This document shows positions 51,358 through 60,195 of a stretch of DNA of 64,000 nucleotides, one piece after another (within the stretch, counting starts at the first letter, position 1; each line of letters starts with the position of its first letter). Source of the stretch: Selenomonadaceae bacterium (lineage in GTDB: Bacteria; Bacillota; Negativicutes; Selenomonadales; Selenomonadaceae). The stretch covers positions 62,001 to 126,000 of the forward strand of contig JAFWFO010000011.1 in assembly GCA_017515635.1 (NCBI GenBank). Reading direction: 5' to 3'. The notes beneath the pieces were generated by a model. The model was given only the letters and a program-made list of their open reading frames with translations, was not told where the DNA came from and made no database searches. The translations under genes were made by a program, and so were the position numbers.

Positions 51358-54258
51358 ATGGACACAGCAGAAAATTCAAAGTTAAAAGCTTACCTGTCGC
51401 CGCTGAACGTTTGGGCATTGTCATTCGGTTGCGCGGTAGGCTGGGGCGCATTCGTCATGCCGGGCACGACGTTTTTGCCAATCGCGGGGCCTCTCGGAAC
51501 TGCAATCGGCATGGCAATCGGCGGGATCATCATGTTGATTATCGGCTACAATTATCATTTCATGATGAACAAATATCCCGACGCGGGCGGCACTTATTCA
51601 TATGCAAAAAAAGTTCTGGGCTACGACCACGGCTTTTTAAGCTCGTGGTTTTTGATTCTGGTTTACATAGCGATAACATGGGCGAACGCGACCGCCTTGC
51701 CGCTGATCTTCCGACGATTTACGGGCGACTTGTTCCAGTTCGGATTTCACTACACGGTTGCGGGCTTCGACATCTGGCTTGGCGAATCGCTGCTAAGTCT
51801 CGGCGCGCTATGGTTGTTCGGTGCAATTTGCATGTACGGAGGCAAGTTGGCCGCATGGGTTCAAACAATCGCGGCGATAATTCTTTTCGGCGGTGTGCTG
51901 ATTTGTATGGGCGCAGTCGTCGCGAGCGGTGTGAACATCTTTGAACTTGCGCCTGCGTATCCTCCCGAAAACACAAATTCATTCGCTGCCATATTCGGAA
52001 TTGTCGTGCTTGCTCCTTGGGCATTTGTCGGCTTTGAATCAATTTCGCAGTCGGCGGAAGGTTTCACGTTTTCAATCAAAAAAACTTTCGCGATTTTATT
52101 TTGCTCCGTCGTCGCGGCGGCAATTTCTTACACGTTTTTGGCGATACTCGCAATTTCGGCGTTGCCTCCCAACTGCTCGGACTGGGTTGCTTATATCGGC
52201 AATTTGGGCGACTACAACGGTTTTGCGGCCTTGCCGACACTTAACGCGGCGAATTTCTTCATGGGCGACACGGGCGTTGTTCTTTTGGCTGTAACAATCA
52301 TGGGCGGCGTCATTACCGGTCTCGTCGGAAATTACATTGCCGCAAGCCGATTGATTTACGCTTTGACGCGGGACGATTTACTTCCCGCATGGTTCGGCAA
52401 GCTCAACAAAAATCATTCGCCGATGAACGCGGTATTTTTCATCATGCTGTTAAGTCTGCCGATACCGTTTCTCGGACGCACGGCAATCGCGTGGATTATC
52501 GACGTAAACACAATCGGCGCGACAATCGAATATACTTACACTTCAGTCGTCACGCTGATTGTTGCTCGGCAAGTCGGCAAAGGTCTGCCGCAAGTCACGG
52601 GCATAATCGGTTGCGTCGTGTCGCTGATTTTCTTCATGTACTTCATGGTGCCGAACGCGTGGACGGTCAGCGCAATAACGACGGAAAGTTATCTGATTTT
52701 GATTCTGTGGAGCATTATCGGCTTCGTGTTTTTCCGATACATTTTCCAGCGCGATATTGAATTGCGGCGTTTCGGGAAGTCGACAATTTCTTGGATAGCG
52801 TTGCTGTTTTTGATTTTCTTCACGTCGATACTTTGGGTGCGCGAATCAATCAGCGATTCCACCAAAGCCGTTTTAACCAATCTCAACGATTACTACAAGG
52901 AAGAACTCAGCGAACACGGCATTGCAATGAACCGCAACGAAAGAGCGGACTCGAAATATTACCTGCAAAATCAAATGGATATTGTCACCGACTCGCTCAA
53001 TCGCCATAACTTCATGCAGATGGGCTTGATTGCAATTACGCTGTTTATCATGTTCAACATTTACCAGCTGATGATGGCACGCGAAAAAACAATGGAGCGC
53101 GAAAAAATGCAGGCGGAACGCTCGAACAAAGCGAAGTCAACTTTCCTGTCGAACATGAGCCACGACATCCGCACGCCGATGAACGCGATTATCGGCTACA
53201 CGAACTTAATCAAAAAGGAACGCGGACTGCCGCCGACAATTCGCGATTATCTCGATAAAATTGAAGCGTCGAACAATCACCTGCTCACGCTGATTAACGA
53301 CATACTCGACATGAGCCGAATTGAATCGGGCAAAATGGAACTTGATCCGCAGAAATCAAATATCGTTAAAGCACTTAATGACGTTCGTGATTTGTTCGCG
53401 ACGCAAATGGAGACGAAAGGTTTAAATTTTGCGGTGAACGTCGAACACGTCATGAATAAAATTGTCATGTGCGACGTGCCGAGACTTAACCGCGTCTTGC
53501 TGAACTTGATAAGCAACGCATTTAAATTCACGCCCGAAGGCGGTTCCGTCACCGTCACGCTTGAGCAAGTCGGCGGCAACGAAACTACCGGCAACTACGA
53601 ATTGCGAGTTAAAGACAGCGGCATGGGTATGACGCCCGAATTCGCCAAAAAAGTTTTCGCCGCCTACGAACGCGACAGAAGTGTCGGCAACATTCAAGGC
53701 ACGGGCTTGGGCATGTCGATAACGAAAAGCATCGTCGAACTTATGGGCGGCACGATTGACGTTGAGACCGAACTTGGCAAGGGCACGGAATTTATTGTCC
53801 GCGTGAGTTTCCCGATTGTCGACGAGCCGGAAGAAGTTGAAGTCGAACAAACCGAAACTCAGCGCGAAATTGATTTCAGCAAAATCAAATTGCTTTTGGT
53901 CGAGGACAACGAAGTCAACCGCGAAATTGCGTCGCTGATTCTGTCGGAATTCGGTTTCGGTTTGGACACGGCGGAGAACGGCAAAATTGCTTACGAAAAA
54001 GTTGCGGCGTCGAAGCCCGGCGATTATGACTGCGTGTTGATGGATGTTCAAATGCCCGTCATGAACGGCTACGAGTCGACGGCGAAAATTCGTGCGCTGT
54101 CCAATCAAAAGCTCGCCAAAATTCCGATTATCGCGATGACCGCGAACGCCTTTACCGAAGACATTCAAGCCGCAAAAGATGCGGGCATGGACGGCCATAT
54201 TGCCAAACCGCTCGACATTCAAAAAATGCTTGAGACTTTAACCGAGGTTCTGAAATGA
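51358..54258 (+). CDS. Amino-acid permease fused to hybrid histidine kinase and receiver
   Basis: 966 residues from ATG 51358 (GCAGGT upstream; TATAAT at 51312). Residues 1-450: APC-superfamily permease with about 12 helices (GWGAFVMPGTTFLPIAGPLG, FMMNKYPDAGGTYSYAKKVLG, PWAFVGFESISQSAEGF). Then two more helices around a periplasmic loop of about 60 residues, HisKA with H602 in SNMSHDIRTPMNAI, HATPase (LLNLISNAFKFTPEGG, DSGMGMT, GTGLGMS) and a receiver with D896 in CVLMDVQMPVMNG. Transport and signalling could be coupled, as in CbrA (which uses an SSS domain). The rhodanese gene overlaps its stop. Confidence 0.93.
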   Translation: MDTAENSKLKAYLSPLNVWALSFGCAVGWGAFVMPGTTFLPIAGPLGTAIGMAIGGIIMLIIGYNYHFMMNKYPDAGGTYSYAKKVLGYDHGFLSSWFLILVYIAITWANATALPLIFRRFTGDLFQFGFHYTVAGFDIWLGESLLSLGALWLFGAICMYGGKLAAWVQTIAAIILFGGVLICMGAVVASGVNIFELAPAYPPENTNSFAAIFGIVVLAPWAFVGFESISQSAEGFTFSIKKTFAILFCSVVAAAISYTFLAILAISALPPNCSDWVAYIGNLGDYNGFAALPTLNAANFFMGDTGVVLLAVTIMGGVITGLVGNYIAASRLIYALTRDDLLPAWFGKLNKNHSPMNAVFFIMLLSLPIPFLGRTAIAWIIDVNTIGATIEYTYTSVVTLIVARQVGKGLPQVTGIIGCVVSLIFFMYFMVPNAWTVSAITTESYLILILWSIIGFVFFRYIFQRDIELRRFGKSTISWIALLFLIFFTSILWVRESISDSTKAVLTNLNDYYKEELSEHGIAMNRNERADSKYYLQNQMDIVTDSLNRHNFMQMGLIAITLFIMFNIYQLMMAREKTMEREKMQAERSNKAKSTFLSNMSHDIRTPMNAIIGYTNLIKKERGLPPTIRDYLDKIEASNNHLLTLINDILDMSRIESGKMELDPQKSNIVKALNDVRDLFATQMETKGLNFAVNVEHVMNKIVMCDVPRLNRVLLNLISNAFKFTPEGGSVTVTLEQVGGNETTGNYELRVKDSGMGMTPEFAKKVFAAYERDRSVGNIQGTGLGMSITKSIVELMGGTIDVETELGKGTEFIVRVSFPIVDEPEEVEVEQTETQREIDFSKIKLLLVEDNEVNREIASLILSEFGFGLDTAENGKIAYEKVAASKPGDYDCVLMDVQMPVMNGYESTAKIRALSNQKLAKIPIIAMTANAFTEDIQAAKDAGMDGHIAKPLDIQKMLETLTEVLK

Positions 54259-54632
54259 AAAATTTTTTCGTGATAATCTGCGCGACGTTGTTGATTGCCG
54301 GTTGCGGAAACGATTACAAACATTTGACGCACGAGGACGCTCAACGCATAATTAAATCAAATCCCGACGCGATTATTTTGGACGTGCGCACGCCTGAGGA
54401 ATACGACAAAAAACATATCGCGAATGCCGTATTGGTGCCGGTTGAAGATTTAATCAAAGGCGATTTTTCCAAACTGCCCGACAAGAACGCGCCGATTTTG
54501 ATTTACTGCTGGACGGGACGACGCGCCGAAGATTCCGCAAAAATTTTGATTGAAAACGGCTACACCAACGTTTACGAATTCGGCGGGCTGATTGATTGGG
54601 AAGGTTCCGTTTCGGGCAAAGACTTGCGATAA
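54255..54632 (+). CDS. Rhodanese-domain lipoprotein
   Basis: 125 residues. Lipoprotein signal ending LIAGC (Cys 17), then one rhodanese domain: AIILDVRTPEEYDKKHI, LPDKNAPILIYCWTGRRAEDSAKIL with catalytic Cys 86-ish in YCWTGRR, and EFGGLIDWEG. Located in the periplasm, it may transfer sulfane sulfur or handle persulfides. It overlaps the kinase fusion stop (ATGA), so is co-translated with it, which makes it a candidate partner in the same signalling or stress function. Confidence 0.92.
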   Translation: MKNFFVIICATLLIAGCGNDYKHLTHEDAQRIIKSNPDAIILDVRTPEEYDKKHIANAVLVPVEDLIKGDFSKLPDKNAPILIYCWTGRRAEDSAKILIENGYTNVYEFGGLIDWEGSVSGKDLR

Positions 54633-54657
54633 TTTTTTGCCGAGGAGGTTTACGGCA

Positions 54658-55569
54658 ATCGAATATCAATTTTTAAAAATTTTGAGCCGCGTAATTTGTC
54701 TGTTGCCGCTGAAATTTTCTGTGGCGTGCGGAAAAGTGTTGGCAAGTTTTTTGTGGCTTATCCTGCCGCCGAAAAGAAAACGCATTGCGATTGACAACGC
54801 CCGCGATTGTCTGAACGTGTCACCGGAAGAAGCCGCACGAATCGCAAAAGCCGGTTCAGTTCAGCTCGGCGAAATTTTTATGGAAGTGCTTGCCTTGCCG
54901 AAAATCAAGCCCGAAATGCGCGACCACGTCAAAATTATCGGACTTGAACATTTGACGAATTACATTGCCGAAACGGGGCGCGGCGGCGTTATTGCGACGG
55001 GTCACAACGACAACTGGGAACTAATGGGCGGTGCGTTCGCTCAGTATGGAATTCCGCTTGTCGGTGTCGCAAAAAAGCAAAAATCCGAGGGCGCGGACAA
55101 ATTTATTTGCGAATATCGCGAACTTGTCGGAATGCACGTCACCTATCGCAACGGCGTTCGCGAAATGTACAAACTTCTTGACGACGGAAAATTTATCGGC
55201 TTGATTATGGATCAAGATGTCGGTCGCACAGACGGCGTTGTCGTGAAATTTTTCAATCGGGCGACGAATTTTGTTACGGGCGCGGCGTCAATGTCGCGTT
55301 TCCGCAAAGTGCCGATTTTCCCCGCGTTCATGCACAAAAATTCTGACGGCACGCACACGCTTGAAGTTTTTCCGCCGCTGTACGTTGAAAAAACTTCCGA
55401 CAAACACGCCGACATAAAATCGATGACGCAACGGCTTGCGACGCTGATTGAAGAACACGTAAAAAAATTTCCCGAAGAATGGTTTTGGCTCCATGACCGC
55501 TGGAAATCAATGCGCGTGGAGTTCACGCCCGAAGAAGTCGCCGAATTCAATCGCGAGCTGAAAATTTAA
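54658..55569 (+). CDS. LpxL/HtrB-type lipid A acyltransferase, possible AUC start
   Basis: 303 residues from the proposed ATC codon at 54658. A membrane helix near the N-terminus (LKILSRVICLLPLKF), the HxxxxD acyltransferase box GHNDNWELMG, and the later FIGLIMDQDVGRTDG and EEWFWLHDRWK motifs match the LpxL/MsbB family that adds secondary acyl chains to lipid A. There is no ATG, GTG or TTG at the family start; AGGAGG lies nine bases before ATC, where homologues have Met. The first ordinary downstream start would remove the helix. Its presence confirms an LPS outer membrane. Confidence 0.88.
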   Translation: MEYQFLKILSRVICLLPLKFSVACGKVLASFLWLILPPKRKRIAIDNARDCLNVSPEEAARIAKAGSVQLGEIFMEVLALPKIKPEMRDHVKIIGLEHLTNYIAETGRGGVIATGHNDNWELMGGAFAQYGIPLVGVAKKQKSEGADKFICEYRELVGMHVTYRNGVREMYKLLDDGKFIGLIMDQDVGRTDGVVVKFFNRATNFVTGAASMSRFRKVPIFPAFMHKNSDGTHTLEVFPPLYVEKTSDKHADIKSMTQRLATLIEEHVKKFPEEWFWLHDRWKSMRVEFTPEEVAEFNRELKI

Positions 55570-55658
55570 AGTTGCTTAAAAATCTTCGACGCGGCAGGAA
55601 AATTTTCCGTGCCCGTTGAAATTACAACCGACACTAGTGAATTAGCGGGGTGGTTACC

Positions 55659-56117
55659 GTGGCAAAGCTTAATCTGAAAAATTGCGTGAGTTGTCATAAA
55701 GTTTTTTTGTCGGTGATTGGCGAAAGTATTTGTCCCGAATGTCGCGTTCTGGAACAGACGATGGAAGAGGACGTTAAAGAATATGTTCGCGACCATCCCG
55801 GCATTACGATTCGGCAACTCATTGACGAGACCGGCGCGCCCGACAAATTGATTTGGCGCATGGTTCGGCAAGGACAATTTGACAACGCCAGCGGGCTTGA
55901 AGTTCAATACCCTTGCGGAAAATGCGGCAAGCTGATAAAAAATGGTGCTTATTGTCCCGAATGCGCCGTCAAGCTCAAAATGGAAGCGAAAAAATTTGCC
56001 GATGCCATGAAGATGCGCGCACACGCCGCCGCCGACAAAGCTCCCACGATAAAAGGCGGTGCGCAGAAAACTTATTCGGAAACGATGTACAACGAGATAG
56101 AAGACTCCCATAATTGA
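55659..56117 (+). CDS. Flagellar operon protein, YvyF family
   Basis: 152 residues from GTG 55659 (GGGGTGG upstream). Zinc-ribbon N-terminus CVSCHKVFLSVIGESICPECR, a winged-helix-like middle (HPGITIRQLIDETGAPDKLIWRMVRQG), and a second Cys4 site PCGKCGKLIKNGAYCPEC. YvyF (TIGR03826-type) proteins sit near flgM and regulate late flagellar genes in Firmicutes. No flgM follows here, so assignment rests on domain layout. Confidence 0.75.
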   Translation: MAKLNLKNCVSCHKVFLSVIGESICPECRVLEQTMEEDVKEYVRDHPGITIRQLIDETGAPDKLIWRMVRQGQFDNASGLEVQYPCGKCGKLIKNGAYCPECAVKLKMEAKKFADAMKMRAHAAADKAPTIKGGAQKTYSETMYNEIEDSHN

Positions 56118-56118
56118 C

Positions 56119-56158
56119 ACGAAAAATTTTCCCGTCAACAAGGCGGGATTTTTTTTTG
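56119..56158 (+). terminator. Terminator after the YvyF-like gene
   Basis: TCCCG and CGGGA stem, extended by weak pairs, around TCAACAAGG; followed by nine T. Confidence 0.65.
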
Positions 56159-56203
56159 TTCAACATGTTATAATGTGACAAAAATTTTTCACGAGGTGAA
56201 AAC

Positions 56204-56950
56204 ATGAAAAGAATTTTTCTGGAGGACGTTACCGCCGAAAAAATCACAATCAGCGGCGACGACGCCCGACATCTTGCCTATTCGCTGAGAGCACGACGCG
56301 GCGACAGATTGACCGCCGTTGACAGAGCCGGCAGACGCGCCATTATTGAGCTGACGGATTTTGACAAGAACGCGATTAACGCTCAACGTGTCGGCGAAAT
56401 TCAACTGGTTGCCGTCAGTAAAAAAATTATTTTGGCGGACTGCTTGCCGAAACAAAATCGTTTCGACACAATCATTGAAAAAGCTACGGAACTCGGAATT
56501 GATCAAATTCAACCGCTCATTTCAGAAAGGACAATCGCCCGCCCGAATAATTTCCGCGAAAAATCAAAGCTTGAACGTTGGACGCGAATTGCGAAAGAGG
56601 CCGCCGAACAATGCGCCCGCGACACCGTACCCGAAATTGAAAACATTCGCGATTTGGATGAGTGGCTTAAAGAAATTATGCCGCTCGACGAAAAAAATTT
56701 CTTCCTGCTGTTTTGCTGGGAGAAGGAACAAGATACGACCGTTCGCGAAGTTTTGAGCGCGTACAAAAATTCAAAGGCAGACAAAAATCTTATCGTGCTT
56801 ATCGGCCCCGAAGGTGGATTTTCGGAGCGCGAAGTTCGCGAAATTAAATTTGCGGGCGGAATCAGCGTCACGCTCGGCAAACGCGTCCTCAAGACAGACA
56901 CCGCCGCAATTTCAGCTTTGGCGATGATTAATTATGAATTCATGGAGTGA
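56204..56950 (+). CDS. rsmE: 16S rRNA m3U1498 methyltransferase RsmE
   Basis: 248 residues with a PUA-like N-terminus (MKRIFLEDVTAEKITISGDDARHL) and SPOUT fold: IIEKATELGIDQIQPLISERT, WTRIAKEAAEQCARDTVPEI and the knot LIGPEGGFSEREV and GKRVLKTDTAAI. Methylates U1498 in the decoding centre. Followed by mtaB ten bases later, a common order with prmA and mtaB in Firmicutes (prmA is not seen). Confidence 0.96.
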   Translation: MKRIFLEDVTAEKITISGDDARHLAYSLRARRGDRLTAVDRAGRRAIIELTDFDKNAINAQRVGEIQLVAVSKKIILADCLPKQNRFDTIIEKATELGIDQIQPLISERTIARPNNFREKSKLERWTRIAKEAAEQCARDTVPEIENIRDLDEWLKEIMPLDEKNFFLLFCWEKEQDTTVREVLSAYKNSKADKNLIVLIGPEGGFSEREVREIKFAGGISVTLGKRVLKTDTAAISALAMINYEFME

Positions 56951-56959
56951 AAATTTTTC

Positions 56960-58300
56960 ATGAAAGTTTTTTTCGTGACGTTAGGCTGTAAAGTCAATCA
57001 ATACGAATCGGAGGCAATGCAAAAACTTTTCGAGGCGTCAGGTTACGTGCGCGCAGATGAAATTTCTGAAGCCGATGTCGTCGTCGTCAACACCTGCACT
57101 GTTACGGCGGTCAGTTCGCAAAAATCGCGGCAGATGATTCGTCGTGCGGCGGGTGCGAATCAAAATTCAATCGTGGCGGTCGTCGGCTGTTACGCGCAAT
57201 CGGAGCCGGAAGTTGTCGCGGCGATTGACGGCGTTGATGTTGTCGTCGGCACGAAAGACAGGACGCGAATCGTTGAACTTGTCGAGGCGGCTATTTCAAT
57301 GAGGAATGAGGAATTAGGAATTAGGAATGAACAGCCGTTATCTGTAGTCGGCACGGTCGACGAAATTCGCGACTTTGAAGAATTGCCGCACGCTCCTCAA
57401 CGCACGCGAGCTTTCCTCAAAATCGAGGACGGCTGCAACAATTTCTGCGCGTACTGCATAATTCCTTACGTTCGCGGGCGCGTTCGTTCACGGAGTCTTG
57501 AAAGTATTCGCGACGAATGTTTGAAACTCAAAGCGGCGGGCTTCAAGGAAATTGTTTTGACGGGCATTCACGTCGGAACTTACGGGCGGGATTTAAGGTG
57601 TCAGGTGTCAGGTGTCAGTGGTCAGAAAATTTCTTTGGTCGATGCAGTGAAAACTGTCTTGGACGCGGCAAATCCCTTGCGACTTCGTTTGGGTTCGCTT
57701 GAGCCGGTCGAGTTGACGGACGAATTGATTGAGCTGATTAAAACTGACGAACGAATTTGTAATCACGTGCATTTGCCGTTGCAATCGGGCAGCGACGAAA
57801 TTTTAAAGGCAATGCACCGCCCGTACACGACGAAAAATTTTGCGGAACTGACGGCGCGGCTTGTCGACGAAATTCCCGAAATTTCAATCGGCACGGATTT
57901 AATTGTCGGCTTCCCCGGCGAAACGGACGAAAATTTTGCCGAGACGCTGGAATTTATTCAAAGTCAACCGTTCGCGAAAATTCATGTGTTCCCGTATTCT
58001 GCGCGGGCAGGCACGGTTGCGGCGACTTTGCCGAATCAAATTCCGTCGTCGACAAAAAAAATTCGTACGAATTCAGCACTGGAAATTTCGCGTGACAAGT
58101 CGAAAATTTTTGTCGAAAGATTAATCGGGCGCACGGTCGAAATCATTGCCGAAACTTCGACGGACGGGCTTGTCGACGGCTTGACGAAAAATTATGTGCG
58201 CGTTTATCTTCCCGACGAAAATATTCCGCTCGGCGAAGTCGTGAAAGTTCGCGTCGAAAAAATTTTCCATGATGGCGTATGGGGTGATTATGTTGATTAA
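56960..58300 (+). CDS. mtaB: tRNA t6A37 methylthiotransferase MtaB, with in-frame heptanucleotide inserts
   Basis: 446 residues. N-terminal UPF0004 domain (TLGCKVNQYESEAM, VVNTCTVTAVSSQKSR, VVGCYAQ with three cluster cysteines), radical-SAM site GCNNFCAYCIIPYVRGR, SGSDEILKAMHR and a TRAM-like C-terminus. It adds methylthio groups to t6A37. Residues 114-125 and about 213-222 are translated heptanucleotide arrays (MRNEELGIRNEQ and RCQVSGVSGQ) in loops between domains, absent from the core alignment of the family as I know it. The frame stays open because both arrays lack stops in this phase. Confidence 0.94.
   Translation: MKVFFVTLGCKVNQYESEAMQKLFEASGYVRADEISEADVVVVNTCTVTAVSSQKSRQMIRRAAGANQNSIVAVVGCYAQSEPEVVAAIDGVDVVVGTKDRTRIVELVEAAISMRNEELGIRNEQPLSVVGTVDEIRDFEELPHAPQRTRAFLKIEDGCNNFCAYCIIPYVRGRVRSRSLESIRDECLKLKAAGFKEIVLTGIHVGTYGRDLRCQVSGVSGQKISLVDAVKTVLDAANPLRLRLGSLEPVELTDELIELIKTDERICNHVHLPLQSGSDEILKAMHRPYTTKNFAELTARLVDEIPEISIGTDLIVGFPGETDENFAETLEFIQSQPFAKIHVFPYSARAGTVAATLPNQIPSSTKKIRTNSALEISRDKSKIFVERLIGRTVEIIAETSTDGLVDGLTKNYVRVYLPDENIPLGEVVKVRVEKIFHDGVWGDYVD
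57299..57333. repeat. Heptanucleotide array (ATTAGGA class) in mtaB
   Basis: ATGAGGA, ATGAGGA, ATTAGGA, ATTAGGA, ATGAACA: five 7-mers, in frame inside the mtaB coding sequence, in the linker before the radical-SAM domain. Confidence 0.85.
57597..57624. repeat. Heptanucleotide array (GGTGTCA class) in mtaB
   Basis: GGTGTCA three times then GTGGTCA, in frame, between the radical-SAM strands. Confidence 0.85.
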
Positions 58301-59798
58301 ACATTGGCGAAAACTTTTGGCGGCGTCGCTGATTGCCGGCACGTTGACTTTCGCGCCCGAAATTTACGGCGTGCAAAATTTTCCCGTCGTTCACGCTGAA
58401 GTCAAACTTTACACGGCGATGGGTGTCGATTACGGTAACGAATACGAGTCGCAGGAAATTGTTAAACTTCGTGCCCGCGACAAGGCGATTAAAAATGCGA
58501 CGAAACAAGCCGGCGTTTATCTCAAAACTTATTCGCGCAGTATCAACAACGAGCTGACCGACGACGAAGTTTTGGCGATAACGAGCAACGCTTATGAAGT
58601 TGTCGGCGAAGTTCGCTACAATCAAAACGTTAAGCAAGTGACGGACGATATTACGCTGATTGTTTGGGAGGCGACCGTTGATGTCAACGTCGACGATAGC
58701 GAAATTACTAAATGGAACAAGCGCGAAGACCGCGAACGTTCGACGCTGATAAGTCAAACTCGCGAATCGCAAACTTTGTCTGAAGAAAACGACCGCAAAG
58801 TTGAAGACCTTCGCCGCCGTTCGCAAAAAGTTTCCGACGACGCGGGACGTGCGCAACTCAAGACGCAATTCGAGCAAGCCGACAACGAATTTTTGTCGAA
58901 TCAGAAAGTCGAAGAAGGCACGCGGCTGGCTTATCAACAGAAATTCGACGAGGCGATTAAACTTTACACTGAGGCGATTGAGCTTAAATCCGACAACGCT
59001 GCCGCTTACAACTGGCGCGGAAACATTCGCAACGCCGTGGCAATGAATAAGATATATGCCGAAAAAAATGTTTCCGTCGGCGAAAAGTTCCGCAAAGAGG
59101 CGATTGACGACCTCAACCGCGCAATTCAGCTCAAGCCCGATTATTCGGAGGCTTACGGCAACCGCGGTTTCGTTTACTACATGGCGAAAGATTATCCTGC
59201 GGCGATTGCAGATTACAACCGAGCCATCGAACTCGACCCGACCAACGCGCAGAATTACATTTATCGTTCGACGTATTGGACGCAAATCACAAAAGACAAC
59301 AATCGCGCTTTGACAGACTTGAACAAAGCGATTGAACTTAAGCCGAGTGCTCACACTTATCGTAATCGCGCAGGTTTTTATCGCACGCAGAAAAATTTTT
59401 TGTCGGCGATTGAGGATTTGACACGGGCGATTGAACTTGATACGCAGGACAATTCGCTCGCACTTTCGTATCATGGTCGCGGCAACTGTTATAAAGAATT
59501 GAAGATGTATGACAAAGCCATTGCCGATTACACGCGGACGATTGAACTTAATCAAGAAGATTCAATAGCGTTGGGATATTTTGGTCGTGCGGAAGTTTAT
59601 CAGGCGATGAAAAATTTCGGCGCGGCGATTGACGATTACACAAAACTTATCGAACTGCCCGCGACGACTACATCAAAAATTTTGTTGCCGGTGACTTATT
59701 ACCTTCGCGCCCAATGTTACAAAGCTCTCGGCGACAACGCAAAAGCTCAAGCGGACATGAAAAAATACGATGAATTTAAAGTTGCCGGTGGTCGTTGA
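58290..59798 (+). CDS. Secreted TPR-repeat protein
   Basis: 502 residues from ATG 58290 (GGGGTG upstream), overlapping mtaB by 11 bases. Signal peptide (WRKLLAASLIAGTL), a beta-rich domain to about residue 140, a coiled coil (about 155-210), then about eight TPRs (KAIELKPSAHTYRNRAG, AIQLKPDYSEAYGNRGFVYYMAKDYPAAIADYNRAIELDP). Exported protein-protein scaffold; in a diderm it would be periplasmic. The N-terminal domain resembles LPP20-like or surface-assembly domains, with low certainty. Confidence 0.86.
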   Translation: MLIKHWRKLLAASLIAGTLTFAPEIYGVQNFPVVHAEVKLYTAMGVDYGNEYESQEIVKLRARDKAIKNATKQAGVYLKTYSRSINNELTDDEVLAITSNAYEVVGEVRYNQNVKQVTDDITLIVWEATVDVNVDDSEITKWNKREDRERSTLISQTRESQTLSEENDRKVEDLRRRSQKVSDDAGRAQLKTQFEQADNEFLSNQKVEEGTRLAYQQKFDEAIKLYTEAIELKSDNAAAYNWRGNIRNAVAMNKIYAEKNVSVGEKFRKEAIDDLNRAIQLKPDYSEAYGNRGFVYYMAKDYPAAIADYNRAIELDPTNAQNYIYRSTYWTQITKDNNRALTDLNKAIELKPSAHTYRNRAGFYRTQKNFLSAIEDLTRAIELDTQDNSLALSYHGRGNCYKELKMYDKAIADYTRTIELNQEDSIALGYFGRAEVYQAMKNFGAAIDDYTKLIELPATTTSKILLPVTYYLRAQCYKALGDNAKAQADMKKYDEFKVAGGR

Positions 59799-59808
59799 AA
59801 AAATTTTT

Positions 59809-59864
59809 TCTAACCACTAACGACTAATCACTAGCCACTAACCACTAACCACTTGCCACTTGCC
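59809..59864. repeat. Heptanucleotide array (ACTAACC class)
   Basis: Eight consecutive 7-mers: TCTAACC, ACTAACG, ACTAATC, ACTAGCC, ACTAACC, ACTAACC, ACTTGCC, ACTTGCC. The last units provide TTGCCA (59853-59858), 18 bases from TACAAT (59877-59882), a plausible -35/-10 pair for the ireB operon. Confidence 0.85.
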
Positions 59865-59913
59865 GCTTTTCTGTTGTACAATGCACGAAAATTTTTATTA
59901 GGGAGTGAGTCAT

Positions 59914-60195
59914 TTGACAGGTAGCGAAACGAAAACCGTAAGCGACGAAACCAGAATGTTCAGCTTCGGCGTCGAAGAAAATCGTGCCGAAAAAGTCATC
60001 AGGAACGCATATAAAGCCATGACCGCAAAAGGTTACAATCCCGTGCATCAGCTGGTAGGTTATCTTTTGAGCGGCGATCCCGCTTACGTGACGAGCCACA
60101 TGGAGGCACGCAGCCAAATCCGCAAAGTCGAGCGCGACGAACTTTTGGAAGAACTCGTGCGCACGTATCTTGAGCGGCTGGAGGGCAAAGCGTGA
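59914..60195 (+). CDS. ireB: IreB-family regulatory phosphoprotein (UPF0297)
   Basis: 93 residues from TTG 59914, selected because GGGAG lies 8 bases upstream. Sequence T(K)TVSDETRMFSF, EVLRNAYKAM-like NAYKAMTAKGYNPVHQLVGYLLSGDPAYVTSHMEARSQI is the full UPF0297 signature. IreB is phosphorylated by the PASTA kinase IreK in enterococci and affects cell-wall antibiotic tolerance. Start of the conserved ireB-ruvX-DUF1292-mltG run. Confidence 0.96.
   Translation: MTGSETKTVSDETRMFSFGVEENRAEKVIRNAYKAMTAKGYNPVHQLVGYLLSGDPAYVTSHMEARSQIRKVERDELLEELVRTYLERLEGKA

Noticed and set aside
55575..55650. Palindrome GGAAAATTTTCC upstream of the YvyF-like gene as a terminator or operator
   Set aside because: AATTTT-type palindromes are frequent in this AT/GC pattern and there is no T-run or second copy to support a role.
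58143..59555. Long open frame (470 codons) on the minus strand
   Set aside because: It lies antisense to the TPR gene and mtaB end; the sense frames have domains and proper starts, while this one has no recognisable motif and biased composition from codon 3rd positions.
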